DNA of 64,000 nucleotides from Micromonospora echinaurantiaca (GTDB taxonomy: Bacteria > Actinomycetota > Actinomycetes > Mycobacteriales > Micromonosporaceae): positions 5,261,001 through 5,325,000 of the forward strand of contig NZ_LT607750.1 of the NCBI RefSeq assembly GCF_900090235.1, in the 5' to 3' direction. Every line of letters begins with the position of its first letter. Position 1 is the stretch's first letter. Positions 49,856 through 56,894 of the stretch are shown here, piece after piece. A program made the position numbers and the translations under genes. Below the pieces are notes generated by a model. That model did not search any database. It saw only the letters and a list, made by a program, of their open reading frames with translations, and was not told the DNA's origin.

Positions 49856-49978
49856 ATGAAGGTACGCAGCTCGCTGCGGGCGCTGAAGCAGAAGCCGGGT
49901 TCGGTGGTGGTCCGCCGCCGTGGCCGGGTGGTCGTGGTGAACCGCGCCAACCCGCAGTGGAAGAGCCGCCAGGGCTGA
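49856..49978 (+). CDS. rpmJ: 50S ribosomal protein L36, cysteine-free type B
   Basis: 40 residues, [20 protein letters not shown] and a basic remainder ending NPQWKSRQG, with AAGAGG 6-7 nt upstream. It lacks the four zinc ligands (C-x2-C, C/H) of normal L36, and is the C-minus paralogue (YkgO type) that in other bacteria replaces the zinc form when zinc is scarce. No palindromic Zur box was found upstream, so that regulation is not shown here. Followed by a strong hairpin. Confidence 0.92.
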   Translation: MKVRSSLRALKQKPGSVVVRRRGRVVVVNRANPQWKSRQG

Positions 49979-49985
49979 TCCGCCG

Positions 49986-50011
49986 GCCGGGCGCCGTCAC
50001 CGGCGCCCGGC
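49986..50011 (+). terminator. Terminator hairpin of L36 gene
   Basis: GCCGGGCGCCG and exact complement around a TCAC loop, 7 bp after the stop codon. Confidence 0.75.
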
Positions 50012-50054
50012 GGCTCCCGATCCGGGTCTGGCCGCGGATGGTGACAATGGAGCC

Positions 50055-51002
50055 ATGCCGCTCAGCCAGCACGAGGTCGCCCTGTTCGAGGATTCCAGGG
50101 CCCGCCTGGAGGCGATCGCCTACCGCCTGCTCGGCTCGGCGAGCGACGCCGAGGACGCGGTCCAGGACACCTTCCTGCGCTGGCAGGCCGCCGACCGGGA
50201 GCGCGTCGAGACGCCCGAGGCGTGGCTGACGAAGGTGCTCACCAACCTGTGCCTCAACCAGCTCACCTCGGCGCGGGCCCGGCGGGAGGCCTATGTCGGC
50301 ATGTGGCTGCCCGAGCCGGTGCTCGCCGGGGACCGGATGCTCGGCCCGGTCGACACCGTCGAGCAGCGCGAATCGGTCTCGATGGCGGTGCTCACCCTCC
50401 TGGAGCGGCTCTCGCCGAACGAGCGGGCGGTGTACGTGCTGCGCGAGGCCTTCGGCTACCCGCACGGCGAGATCGCCGAGATCCTCGACATCACCGAGTC
50501 GAACTGCCAGCAGATCTACCGGCGCGCCAAGCAGCACGTCGCCGCCGCCGACCGGACCCGCGCGGAGGTCGACCGGGCCGCCGCGCGTCGGGTCGTCGAG
50601 GAGTTCCTCGCCGCGGCCACCAGCGGCGAGACCGAGCGGCTGGTCAGGTTGCTGACCGACGACGCGGTGAGCGTCGGCGACGGCGGCGGCAAGATCCCCG
50701 CCGGCACCAAGCCGATCATCGGTGCGCTGGCGGTGGCGAGGTTCCTGCGCGGGCTGCTCAAGCCCACCGACGTCAAGCGGAACGTGGTGGGCGGCAGCCC
50801 GTCCCTGTACGCCGACGTCGTCAACGGCGCGCCCGCGGTGGTGGCCGTGGTCGCCGACCGGGTCGTCGGTGTCATGTCCCTGGAGCTGACCGCCGAGGGC
50901 GTCGCGGCCGTCCGCAGCCAGGTCAACCCCGACAAGCTCGCCCGCTTCACCCGCCACTGGTCCGCGTCCGATCACGGGGAACCCGTCATCGGCCACTGGT
51001 GA
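50055..51002 (+). CDS. ECF41-type RNA polymerase sigma factor with SnoaL-like tail
   Basis: 315 residues. Sigma region 2 (RLEAIAYRLLGSASDAEDAVQDTFLRW) and region 4 (LSPNERAVYVLREAFGYPHGEIAEIL) are followed by a C-terminal SnoaL-like domain of about 125 residues with the DGGGKIPAG and NPDKL motifs specific to ECF41. In this group no anti-sigma gene is present and the tail itself governs activity. WLPEPV in the linker is another group hallmark. The ECF41 group usually sits beside an oxidoreductase, carboxymuconolactone decarboxylase or epimerase gene, its likely target; here a flavin oxidoreductase follows at 51084. Confidence 0.92.
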   Translation: MPLSQHEVALFEDSRARLEAIAYRLLGSASDAEDAVQDTFLRWQAADRERVETPEAWLTKVLTNLCLNQLTSARARREAYVGMWLPEPVLAGDRMLGPVDTVEQRESVSMAVLTLLERLSPNERAVYVLREAFGYPHGEIAEILDITESNCQQIYRRAKQHVAAADRTRAEVDRAAARRVVEEFLAAATSGETERLVRLLTDDAVSVGDGGGKIPAGTKPIIGALAVARFLRGLLKPTDVKRNVVGGSPSLYADVVNGAPAVVAVVADRVVGVMSLELTAEGVAAVRSQVNPDKLARFTRHWSASDHGEPVIGHW

Positions 51003-51083
51003 CCCAGGTCATAGCCGGCTCCTGTCAGGAATCGCGTCGCCGTCCGGTTCAGGAAGCGAACACGCCGAGACAGGAGTGGGACC

Positions 51084-52274
51084 ATGAAGCACCGGATCGT
51101 CGTCCTCGGGGCCGGGTACACCGGAGCCATCGCCGCCGGCCGCCTCGCCCGGCGGCTGCACCCCGGCGACACCGAGATCACCGTCGTCAACGCCGACTCC
51201 GACTTCGTCGAGCGGGTCCGCATGCACCAGCTCGCGACCGGGCAGGACCTCAAGCGCCGCCGGCTGAGCGACATCTTCGCGGGCACCGGCGTGCGGCTAC
51301 GACTGGCCCGGGTCACCGCCGTCGACGTCGACCGCAGGACCGTCGCGCTGGTCGACGCCGACGGCGCCGAGGAGATCGCGTACGACACCCTCGTCTACGC
51401 CCTGGGCAGCGCGGCCGCCGACCACGGTGTCCCCGGCGTCGCCGAGCACGCGTACGACATCGCCGGCAAGCAGTCCGCGCTGCGGCTGCGCGAGCGACTG
51501 AACGGCCTCGCCGCCGGCGGCACCGTGCTGGTCGTCGGCGGCGGCCTCACCGGCCTCGAGGCGGCCACCGAGATCGCCGAGGCCCGGCCGGACCTCGACG
51601 TGGCGATCACCGCCCGGGGCGGGCTCGGCGACTGGCTCGACGGGAAGGCCCAGCGGCACCTGCGCGGCGTCTTCGACCGGCTCGGCATCACGGTCCACGA
51701 GCACACCGACGTCGCCCGGGTCGAGGCGACCGGCGCGGTCACCGCCGACGCACGAGTGATCCCGGCCCAGGTGACCGTCTGGACGACCGGTTTCGCCGTC
51801 CACCCCATCGCCGCCGCCACGACCCTGTCGGTCGCCGAGACCGGGCAGATCGTCGTGGACGACACGATGCGCTCGGTCTCCCACCCCGACGTGTACGCCG
51901 TCGGCGACGCCGGACTCGCCGAAGGGCCGGGCGGCAAGCCGCTGCGGATGTCCTGCGCCTCGGGGACGCCGATGGCCTGGCAGGCCGCCGACGCCATCGC
52001 CGCCCGGCTGACCGGTCGGAAGATCCCCCGGGTGCCGGTGCGCTACTTCAACCAGTGCATCAGCCTCGGCCGCCGCGACGGCATCATCCAGTTCGTGACC
52101 GCCGACGACCGGGCCAAGCCCTCGCTGCTCAAGGGGAAGTTGGCGGCCCGCTACAAGGAGGTCATCTGCAAGGGGGCGGCCTGGGGCGTCGCCAACCCGA
52201 TGCTGATGCTGCCGACCCGCCGCCGGCGCCTCGCCGCGCCCCGGACGGAGAGCAGCACGGCTGCCACCGCGTGA
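51084..52274 (+). CDS. NAD(P)/FAD-dependent oxidoreductase (NDH-2-like)
   Basis: 396 residues. Two Rossmann motifs: VVLGAGYTGAIAAGRLARR (FAD) at 6-24 and VLVVGGGLTGLEAATEIAEA (NAD(P)H) near 147-166, plus VYAVGDAGLAEGPGG as the second FAD contact. It belongs to the pyridine nucleotide-disulphide oxidoreductase/NDH-2/AIFM2-like group without the redox disulphide. A C-terminal basic segment (LMLPTRRRR) might attach it to the membrane. Position after ECF41 suggests it is the sigma factor's regulated partner. Terminated by the hairpin at 52306. Confidence 0.88.
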   Translation: MKHRIVVLGAGYTGAIAAGRLARRLHPGDTEITVVNADSDFVERVRMHQLATGQDLKRRRLSDIFAGTGVRLRLARVTAVDVDRRTVALVDADGAEEIAYDTLVYALGSAAADHGVPGVAEHAYDIAGKQSALRLRERLNGLAAGGTVLVVGGGLTGLEAATEIAEARPDLDVAITARGGLGDWLDGKAQRHLRGVFDRLGITVHEHTDVARVEATGAVTADARVIPAQVTVWTTGFAVHPIAAATTLSVAETGQIVVDDTMRSVSHPDVYAVGDAGLAEGPGGKPLRMSCASGTPMAWQAADAIAARLTGRKIPRVPVRYFNQCISLGRRDGIIQFVTADDRAKPSLLKGKLAARYKEVICKGAAWGVANPMLMLPTRRRRLAAPRTESSTAATA

Positions 52275-52305
52275 AAAGACGAGCGCCGGGCGGGAACCCC
52301 GACCA

Positions 52306-52343
52306 CCGATCGAGGGCTGGCCCCGGTGCCAGCCCTTGATCGG
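52306..52343 (+). terminator. Terminator hairpin of oxidoreductase gene
   Basis: 16-nt arms beginning CCGATCGAGGGCTGGC with a single G-U pair, 6-nt loop. It lies 31 bp past the oxidoreductase stop. Confidence 0.8.
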
Positions 52344-52379
52344 CCACCGGCCGGCCCGGCAACTGTCACTGCCGCGGGC

Positions 52380-52410
52380 TTGCATCCGGTACCTGGGTAC
52401 AGGCTTACCG
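52380..52410 (+). promoter_or_regulatory. MerR-type promoter and operator of metal cluster
   Basis: -35 TTGCAT (52380-52385), a 19-bp spacer and -10 TTACCG (52405-52410). The spacer holds the dyad CCGGTAC-CTGG-GTACAGG (one mismatch), which is centred between the two hexamers as in mercury-resistance promoters. The start codon at 52418 is 7 nt after the -10, so the mRNA would begin at or next to the ATG. Confidence 0.7.
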
Positions 52411-52417
52411 TCGGAGG

Positions 52418-52774
52418 ATGAGCCACCGACACGTCACCACCGACGACTCCTGGGTGCCGGACGCCTGCACCCTGCCGACGGCGCAACGGCCACTGCGGCT
52501 CGCCGAGTTCGATCAGTTCTTCCGCGACGCGGTCCAGGGGGCCGACCGCCTGTCGGCGCGGCATCTGCGGCTGCGTCTCACCGGAGGCGCGCGGGTTGAG
52601 CGGACGGCGCGGGACCTGACCGCCCGGGAGTCGTCCTGCTGCTCGTTCTTCGCCTTCGACATCTCCCGGTCCGGCCCGGATGCGCTCACGTTGGACGTCC
52701 GGGTGCCGGCGGCCCACGTCGACGTGCTCGACGCCCTCGCCGATCGTGCCGCCGCGGCCGCCGGCTCACGATGA
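52418..52774 (+). CDS. Conserved CC-motif protein of metal cluster
   Basis: 118 residues, not assigned to a named family. The centre has LTARESSCCSFFAFDISRSG, with a vicinal Cys pair that could chelate thiophilic metal; flanking segments form short strands (LRLRLTGGARVERTA, LTLDVRVPAAHVDVLDALA). It is the first gene of the cluster and overlaps merR by 4 nt. Position suggests a metal-handling or sensing accessory role; otherwise unknown. Confidence 0.65.
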   Translation: MSHRHVTTDDSWVPDACTLPTAQRPLRLAEFDQFFRDAVQGADRLSARHLRLRLTGGARVERTARDLTARESSCCSFFAFDISRSGPDALTLDVRVPAAHVDVLDALADRAAAAAGSR

Positions 52775-53229
52775 GCGGCCCAGGGCTACGCAGCGGCCAG
52801 CTCGCCGAGGCGGCCGGGGTCAACCCGCAGACCCTGCGCTACTACGAACGCCGAGGGCTGCTCGCCTCCCCGCGGCGGTCGCCCGGCGGGCATCGGCTCT
52901 ACCCGTCCGACACGGTCACCCTGCTGCGGGTGATCAAGACCGCGCAACGCCTCGGCTTCACCCTCAACGAGGTCGCCGACCTGCTCGACGCCGGCCGACA
53001 CCAGCACCGCAACCAATCCGACACCGGCCTCCAGGCGCGAGCCAGAGAGAAGCTCGCCGAGGTGGAACGGAAGTTGGCCGACCTCGCCGTCATCCGCGAC
53101 ACCCTCCGCGCCGCCATCTCCGCCGGCTGCGACGACCTGGTCGCCTGCGCCGGCAGCTCCTGCTGCCCCCTGCCGTTCGCCGAACTCGCCGGACCCGCCG
53201 AGAGGACCAACTGTGCCGACACCTGTTGA
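52771..53229 (+). CDS. merR: MerR-type heavy-metal regulator
   Basis: 152 residues. MerR HTH with SGQLAEAAGVNPQTLRYYERRGLL and a classic dimer helix. The metal loop near the C-terminus has Cys120, Cys126, Cys131 and Cys132 (SAGCDDLVACAGSSCCPLPF). The conserved first ligand of mercury sensors, Cys79-82 in the dimer-helix junction, is replaced by His/Gln (GRHQHR), so the coordination set is altered or supplied by the extra cysteines. It should twist the 19-bp-spaced promoter at 52380 and thereby control its own operon. The ligand may be mercury or another soft metal. Confidence 0.82.
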   Translation: MSGPGLRSGQLAEAAGVNPQTLRYYERRGLLASPRRSPGGHRLYPSDTVTLLRVIKTAQRLGFTLNEVADLLDAGRHQHRNQSDTGLQARAREKLAEVERKLADLAVIRDTLRAAISAGCDDLVACAGSSCCPLPFAELAGPAERTNCADTC

Positions 53230-53521
53230 CCGGCTGCGCCGCCTGCTCCCGTCCGGGATGACCGGCCTCGCCGGGGTAGCCTGCGCCGCCTGCTGCGCGC
53301 TGCCGGCGCTGCTCGCCGCCGGGGTCCTCGGGGGTGCCGGCTGGGCCGCGGTCAACCGTTACCTGCCTGGCGTCGCCGTCGCCCTGGCCGTGCTCGCCGG
53401 CCTGTCCTGGTGGTGGGCGAGCCGGCGCCGCCACATCACCGGCTGCGCCGGCGGCAGCTGCTCCTGCGGCCCGGCTGACCAGAGGAATCGCCAGGTGCTG
53501 ACGCTACGGTCGGACACATGA
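53213..53521 (+). CDS. MerT-like small mercuric/metal transport protein
   Basis: 102 residues from GTG 53213 inside the merR tail (GAGAGGA upstream). Two or three helices; the first carries [20 protein letters not shown] with a vicinal Cys pair like the CC of MerT, and a C-terminal tail with [11 protein letters not shown]. Such proteins take metal thiolates across the membrane. Shorter than classical MerT (about 116) and without a merA gene nearby, so the fate of the imported metal is unclear. Confidence 0.72.
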   Translation: MPTPVDRLRRLLPSGMTGLAGVACAACCALPALLAAGVLGGAGWAAVNRYLPGVAVALAVLAGLSWWWASRRRHITGCAGGSCSCGPADQRNRQVLTLRSDT

Positions 53522-53853
53522 CGGTTGCCCGCTCGATCCTGCTGTTCCTGCTCGCCGCGCTCGCCGAGATCGGCGGGGCCTGGCTGGTGTGGCAGGGCTG
53601 GCGGGAGAACCGCGGCCTGCTGTGGATCGCGGCCGGAGTCATCGCGCTCGGGGTGTACGGCTTCGTCGCCACCTTCCAACCCGACCCGAACTTCGGCCGC
53701 ATCCTGGCCGCCTACGGCGGCGTCTTCGTCGCCGGCTCCCTCGCCTGGGGCATGGTCGTCGACAAGTTCCGCCCCGACCGCTACGACATCGTCGGCGCGG
53801 CCATCTGCCTCGTCGGCGTCGCCGTCATCATGTACGCCCCGCGCGCCTCCTAG
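53518..53853 (+). CDS. YnfA/UPF0060 family membrane protein
   Basis: 111 residues with four membrane helices; landmarks [42 protein letters not shown] and [17 protein letters not shown] define the YnfA family, related to small multidrug transporters. It overlaps the preceding stop by 4 nt, hence part of the merR operon. Export of cations or metal compounds is plausible; no substrate is proven. Confidence 0.88.
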   Translation: MTVARSILLFLLAALAEIGGAWLVWQGWRENRGLLWIAAGVIALGVYGFVATFQPDPNFGRILAAYGGVFVAGSLAWGMVVDKFRPDRYDIVGAAICLVGVAVIMYAPRAS

Positions 53854-53892
53854 CTGCCTGGCTTCGGGACGCCCAGCCGGGCGCCGCCTCCT

Positions 53893-53914
53893 TAGTACAT
53901 CATCGGCTGTACTA
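53893..53914. promoter_or_regulatory. CmtR operator
   Basis: TAGTACA and TGTACTA, perfect 7-bp arms 8 bp apart. The right arm overlaps a -10-like TACTAT (53910-53915), which sits 8 nt before the regulator GTG, so repressor binding would block transcription. Confidence 0.75.
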
Positions 53915-53923
53915 TCGGTGGGC

Positions 53924-54253
53924 GTGGAGACGTTGACGCACGGGCAGGTGCTGGCCCGCTTCGGTCACGCCCTGTCCGACCCGACGCGGGCGCGGCTGCT
54001 GCTGGCCCTGCGCGACGGGCCGGGCTACCCGGCCGAACTGGCCGAACTGCTGGGCACGACCCGGCAGAACCTGTCGAACCATCTGTCCTGTTTGCGCGGC
54101 TGCGGCTTGGTCGTCGCGGCGCCACAGGGCCGGCGCACCCGCTACGAGTTGGCCGACGCCCGGCTGGCACACGCCCTGGTCGACCTGCTCGGCGTCGTGC
54201 TGGCGGTCGACCCGGCAGCGTGCCCGGATTCCGCCGACAAGGGCTGCTGCTGA
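53924..54253 (+). CDS. cmtR: CmtR-type ArsR family metal sensor
   Basis: 109 residues from GTG 53924 (GTG 53918 is less likely because the -10 lies 2 bp from it). Winged HTH with ELAELLGTTRQNLSNHLSCL. Cys56 and Cys60 in SCLRGCGLVV and Cys100 in DPAACPD correspond to the Cd(II)/Pb(II) ligands Cys57, Cys61 and Cys102 of mycobacterial CmtR; an extra CC ends the protein. It should release its operator on metal binding. Its stop codon TGA shares a base with the transporter's ATG, so the two are coupled. Confidence 0.9.
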   Translation: METLTHGQVLARFGHALSDPTRARLLLALRDGPGYPAELAELLGTTRQNLSNHLSCLRGCGLVVAAPQGRRTRYELADARLAHALVDLLGVVLAVDPAACPDSADKGCC

Positions 54254-55002
54254 TGAACCTGCCCCTGATCAACCGGACACCGGCGGGGCCGTCGCCGGCG
54301 CGTCGTCGGGTGCTGGCCCGCCGGGTGCGGCTGCTGGTCGCCGCCACGATCACCTACAACGTCATCGAGGCGGTGGTGGCGATCACCGCCGGCCGGATCG
54401 CGTCGTCGACGGCGCTGATCGGCTTCGGGCTGGACTCGGTGATCGAGGTGTCCTCGGCGGCGGCGGTGGCGTGGCAGTTCGCCGGCCGCGACCCGGAGGC
54501 TCGGGAGAGGGTGACGCTGCGGATCATCGCGGTCTCGTTCTTCGCACTCGCCGCCTACGTGACGGTGGAGTCGGTGCGGGCGCTGGTCGGCGGCGCCGAG
54601 GCCGAGCATTCCAGCGTCGGTCTGGTGCTGGCCGCGCTCTCCCTGGCGATCATGCCGGTGCTGTCGTACGCGCAGCGCAGCGCCGGCCGGGAACTCGGCT
54701 CGCGCTCGGCGGTCGCGGACTCCAAGCAGACGCTGCTGTGCACGTACCTGTCCGCCGTCCTGCTGGTCGGCCTGGCCTTGAACAGTCTGTTCGGCTGGTC
54801 CTGGGCGGACCCGGTCGCCGCGCTGGTCATCGCCGCCGTGGCGGTCAAGGAAGGCCGCGAGGCGTGGCGCGGTGACAGCTGCTGCGCCGTCCCGCTGACC
54901 GCCCCCCTTGTCGACAGCACGGGCGGCGGGCACGGCGCCGGCGAGGGTGACGCGTGCGGCTGCCGGCAGGGCTGCTCCTGCTGCTCGACCGACCCGACAT
55001 GA
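54253..55002 (+). CDS. CDF-like cation transporter with Cys-rich tail
   Basis: 249 residues. Cation diffusion facilitator fold with four or five helices: TYNVIEAVVAITAGRIASST, FGLDSVIEVSSA (acidic ligands) and AVADSKQTLLCTYLSAVLLVG. The C-terminus is rich in Cys (DSCCAVPL, then CGCRQGCSCC), unlike classical CDF proteins, where that domain binds zinc through His and Asp. This fits export of Cd, Pb or another soft metal under CmtR. Last gene of the cluster. Confidence 0.85.
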   Translation: MNLPLINRTPAGPSPARRRVLARRVRLLVAATITYNVIEAVVAITAGRIASSTALIGFGLDSVIEVSSAAAVAWQFAGRDPEARERVTLRIIAVSFFALAAYVTVESVRALVGGAEAEHSSVGLVLAALSLAIMPVLSYAQRSAGRELGSRSAVADSKQTLLCTYLSAVLLVGLALNSLFGWSWADPVAALVIAAVAVKEGREAWRGDSCCAVPLTAPLVDSTGGGHGAGEGDACGCRQGCSCCSTDPT

Positions 55003-55044
55003 CCAGGCTGCCTGCCTGGCTGCCGCCGGTGTCCGAAATGACGA

Positions 55045-55073
55045 AGGGCGTCCGTCATTGCGACGAACGCCCT
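55045..55073 (-). terminator. Terminator hairpin downstream of tRNA-Ala
   Basis: AGGGCGT and ACGCCCT around a 15-nt loop, 12 bp beyond the tRNA 3' end; may also end the transporter transcript from the other side. Confidence 0.6.
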
Positions 55074-55085
55074 GGTCGTGAAGGG

Positions 55086-55158
55086 TGGAGCCGAGGGGAC
55101 TCGAACCCCTGACCCCCACACTGCCAGTGTGGTGCGCTACCAGCTGCGCCACGGCCCC
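55086..55158 (-). tRNA. tRNA-Ala (anticodon GGC)
   Basis: 73 nt on the minus strand. Acceptor GGGGCCG pairs with CGGCTCC (one G-U); the anticodon arm is CCACA-CTGGCAG-TGTGG with GGC at positions 34-36; the T arm holds GGTTCGAGTCC. CCA is not encoded. Decodes GCC and GCU, heavily used here. Confidence 0.95.
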
Positions 55159-55191
55159 TTGCTGCGTCCCGGTCGCCCGGGCACTGGGAGA

Positions 55192-55220
55192 ACTATACAC
55201 ACGCCCGTCGGCATGGTCAT
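55192..55220 (-). promoter_or_regulatory. tRNA-Ala promoter
   Basis: -10 TATAGT (55197-55192), 17-bp spacer, -35 ATGACC (55220-55215); would start about 27 nt before the mature tRNA. Confidence 0.65.
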
Positions 55221-55270
55221 CTCGCGGGGTCCCTCCCCGCCCCGACCGGCCACCGGGCGGCCGGGCCGGC

Positions 55271-55861
55271 TCAGTTGAGCGCCACGTCCGGCGGAAAGTG
55301 GGCCACCGCCGCCATCATGCCGCCCTGCCGGCGCAGCACCATCGGCCAGAGGTCGTCGGGGCGGTCGACGAAGGCGTCGCCGGGCAGCGCGTCCAGCACG
55401 AACCAGGAGCCCTCCTCGACCTCCTGCTCCAGCTGGCCGGAGCCCCAACCGGAGTAGCCGGCGAAGACCCGGATGCCGGTGACACTCTCCCGCAGCCGCT
55501 CCGGGTCGACCGACAGGTCCAGCGTGCCGACCGCGCCGGAGACCTGGTGGAAGCCCTTCAGCCGGCGTACCGGGTTGCGCATCCGGGCCAGGCAGATCGC
55601 CGAGTCGGGCTGCACCGGGCCCCCCTCGAAGAGCACCGCCGGGTGACGCGCCAGGTCGCTCCAGTCGCCGAGCACGTCCGCGACCGGCACCTCGGTGGCC
55701 CGGTTCAGCACCACGCCGAGCGCCCCGCCCGGCTCGTGGGCGACCAGCAGCACCACCGTACGGTCGAAGTTCGGGTCCTTGAGCGCCGGAGTCGCGACCA
55801 GCAGCCGCCCGGTCATCGACTCCATCGCCCGCCCGCCGATCGCCTGTCCCTCTCCCTGCAT
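55271..55861 (-). CDS. YqgE/AlgH family protein
   Basis: 196 residues from ATG 55861; a GTG at 55870 or the ATG at 55825 (MESMTGRLLVATPAL) are alternatives, the latter closest to homologues. Family landmarks: LLVATPALKDPNFDRTVVLL, GGALGVVLNRATEVPVADVL, FEGGPVQPDSAICLAR and VFAGYSGWGSGQLEQEVEEG. YqgE proteins are conserved and cytosolic with no established activity. The tRNA-Ala gene lies just downstream. Confidence 0.92.
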   Translation of the reverse strand: MQGEGQAIGGRAMESMTGRLLVATPALKDPNFDRTVVLLVAHEPGGALGVVLNRATEVPVADVLGDWSDLARHPAVLFEGGPVQPDSAICLARMRNPVRRLKGFHQVSGAVGTLDLSVDPERLRESVTGIRVFAGYSGWGSGQLEQEVEEGSWFVLDALPGDAFVDRPDDLWPMVLRRQGGMMAAVAHFPPDVALN

Positions 55862-56032
55862 GCCGTACACCCGTCAGCCGTGCGGCCGGACGCGGTGCCC
55901 GTCGCCTGCCGGGAGGGCGGGGCGCCCCGGGACCCTCCGCGCTGTCAACGCCATGCCTGGCACCATAGCCTGCGGCCGGGGCGCTGGTTAAGGTCTGACC
56001 GGCGCGTGATCGACGGGAATTGGGGAGGACCG

Positions 56033-56836
56033 ATGGGCCCGACGGCGGAACTGGCGGTGATCGGCGGATCAGGTCTCTACGCCCTGCTCGACGGTGCCAC
56101 CGAGCACGAGGTGGAGACGCCGTACGGGCCACCGTCGGACGCCGTCACCATCGCCGAGGTGGCCGGCCGCCGGGTGGCCTTCCTGCCCCGGCACGGCCGG
56201 GACCACCGGCACCCGCCGCACCTGATCCCGTACCGGGCGAACCTCTGGGCGCTGCGGTCGCTGGGGGTACGGCAGGTGCTCGCCCCGTGCGCGGTCGGCG
56301 GGCTCCGCCCGGACCTCGGGCCGGGCACCTTCGTGGTGCCGGACCAGCTGATCGACCGGACCAGCGGCCGAGCGCAGACGTACTACGACCGGGGGGCCGT
56401 GCACGTCTCCTTCGCCGACCCGTACTGCCCGAACGGCCGGCGTACGCTGCTCGCCGCGGCGGCCGGCCGGGACGTCCCGGCGGTGGACGGCGGGACGGTC
56501 GTGGTGGTGGAGGGTCCGCGCTTCTCCACCCGTGCCGAATCCCGCTGGTTTGCCGCGATCGGCGGCACGGTGGTCAACATGACCGGCCACCCGGAGGCGG
56601 TGCTCGCCCGCGAGCTGGCCCTGTGCTACTCGTCGATCGCCCTGGTCACCGACCTGGACGCGGGCGTCGAGGGCGGCGGCGCGGTGACCCAGGAGGAGGT
56701 GTTCCGGGTCTTCGGCGAGAACACCGAGCGGTTGCGCGGACTGCTGCTGACGGCCATCGCCGAGTTGCCCGCCGAGCGGGACTGCGACTGCGGGCGGGCG
56801 CTGGACGGGATCAGGTTGCCCTTCACGTTGCCCTGA
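56033..56836 (+). CDS. mtnP: S-methyl-5'-thioadenosine phosphorylase
   Basis: 267 residues from ATG 56033 with GGGGAGGA upstream. Nucleoside phosphorylase (PNP/MTAP family): IGGSGLYALLDGA phosphate loop, LPRHGRDHRHPPHLIPYRANLW, VVVVEGPRFSTRAESRWF and VNMTGHPEAVLARELALCYSSIALVTDLDAG. The NMTGHPEA segment resembles the MTAP subgroup rather than plain PNP, giving adenine and 5-methylthioribose-1-phosphate from MTA in methionine salvage; a role as methylthioinosine phosphorylase is possible. The C-terminal DCDCGRALDG is actinobacterial. Confidence 0.85.
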   Translation: MGPTAELAVIGGSGLYALLDGATEHEVETPYGPPSDAVTIAEVAGRRVAFLPRHGRDHRHPPHLIPYRANLWALRSLGVRQVLAPCAVGGLRPDLGPGTFVVPDQLIDRTSGRAQTYYDRGAVHVSFADPYCPNGRRTLLAAAAGRDVPAVDGGTVVVVEGPRFSTRAESRWFAAIGGTVVNMTGHPEAVLARELALCYSSIALVTDLDAGVEGGGAVTQEEVFRVFGENTERLRGLLLTAIAELPAERDCDCGRALDGIRLPFTLP

Positions 56837-56894
56837 TCCGGCGGGCGAGCGAATCGCCCGACACGCCCGGTCTGCGCCGATAGATTGGGTGGCG

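Noticed and set aside
51023..51044. ECF41-type promoter upstream of the oxidoreductase (TGTCAGG and CGTC)
   Set aside because: The spacing is 11 bp, while the group prefers about 16 bp, so the match is not convincing.
55086..55158. tRNA-Ala as attachment site of the neighbouring metal cluster
   Set aside because: No direct repeat of the tRNA 3' end was seen left of the cluster and no integrase is present.
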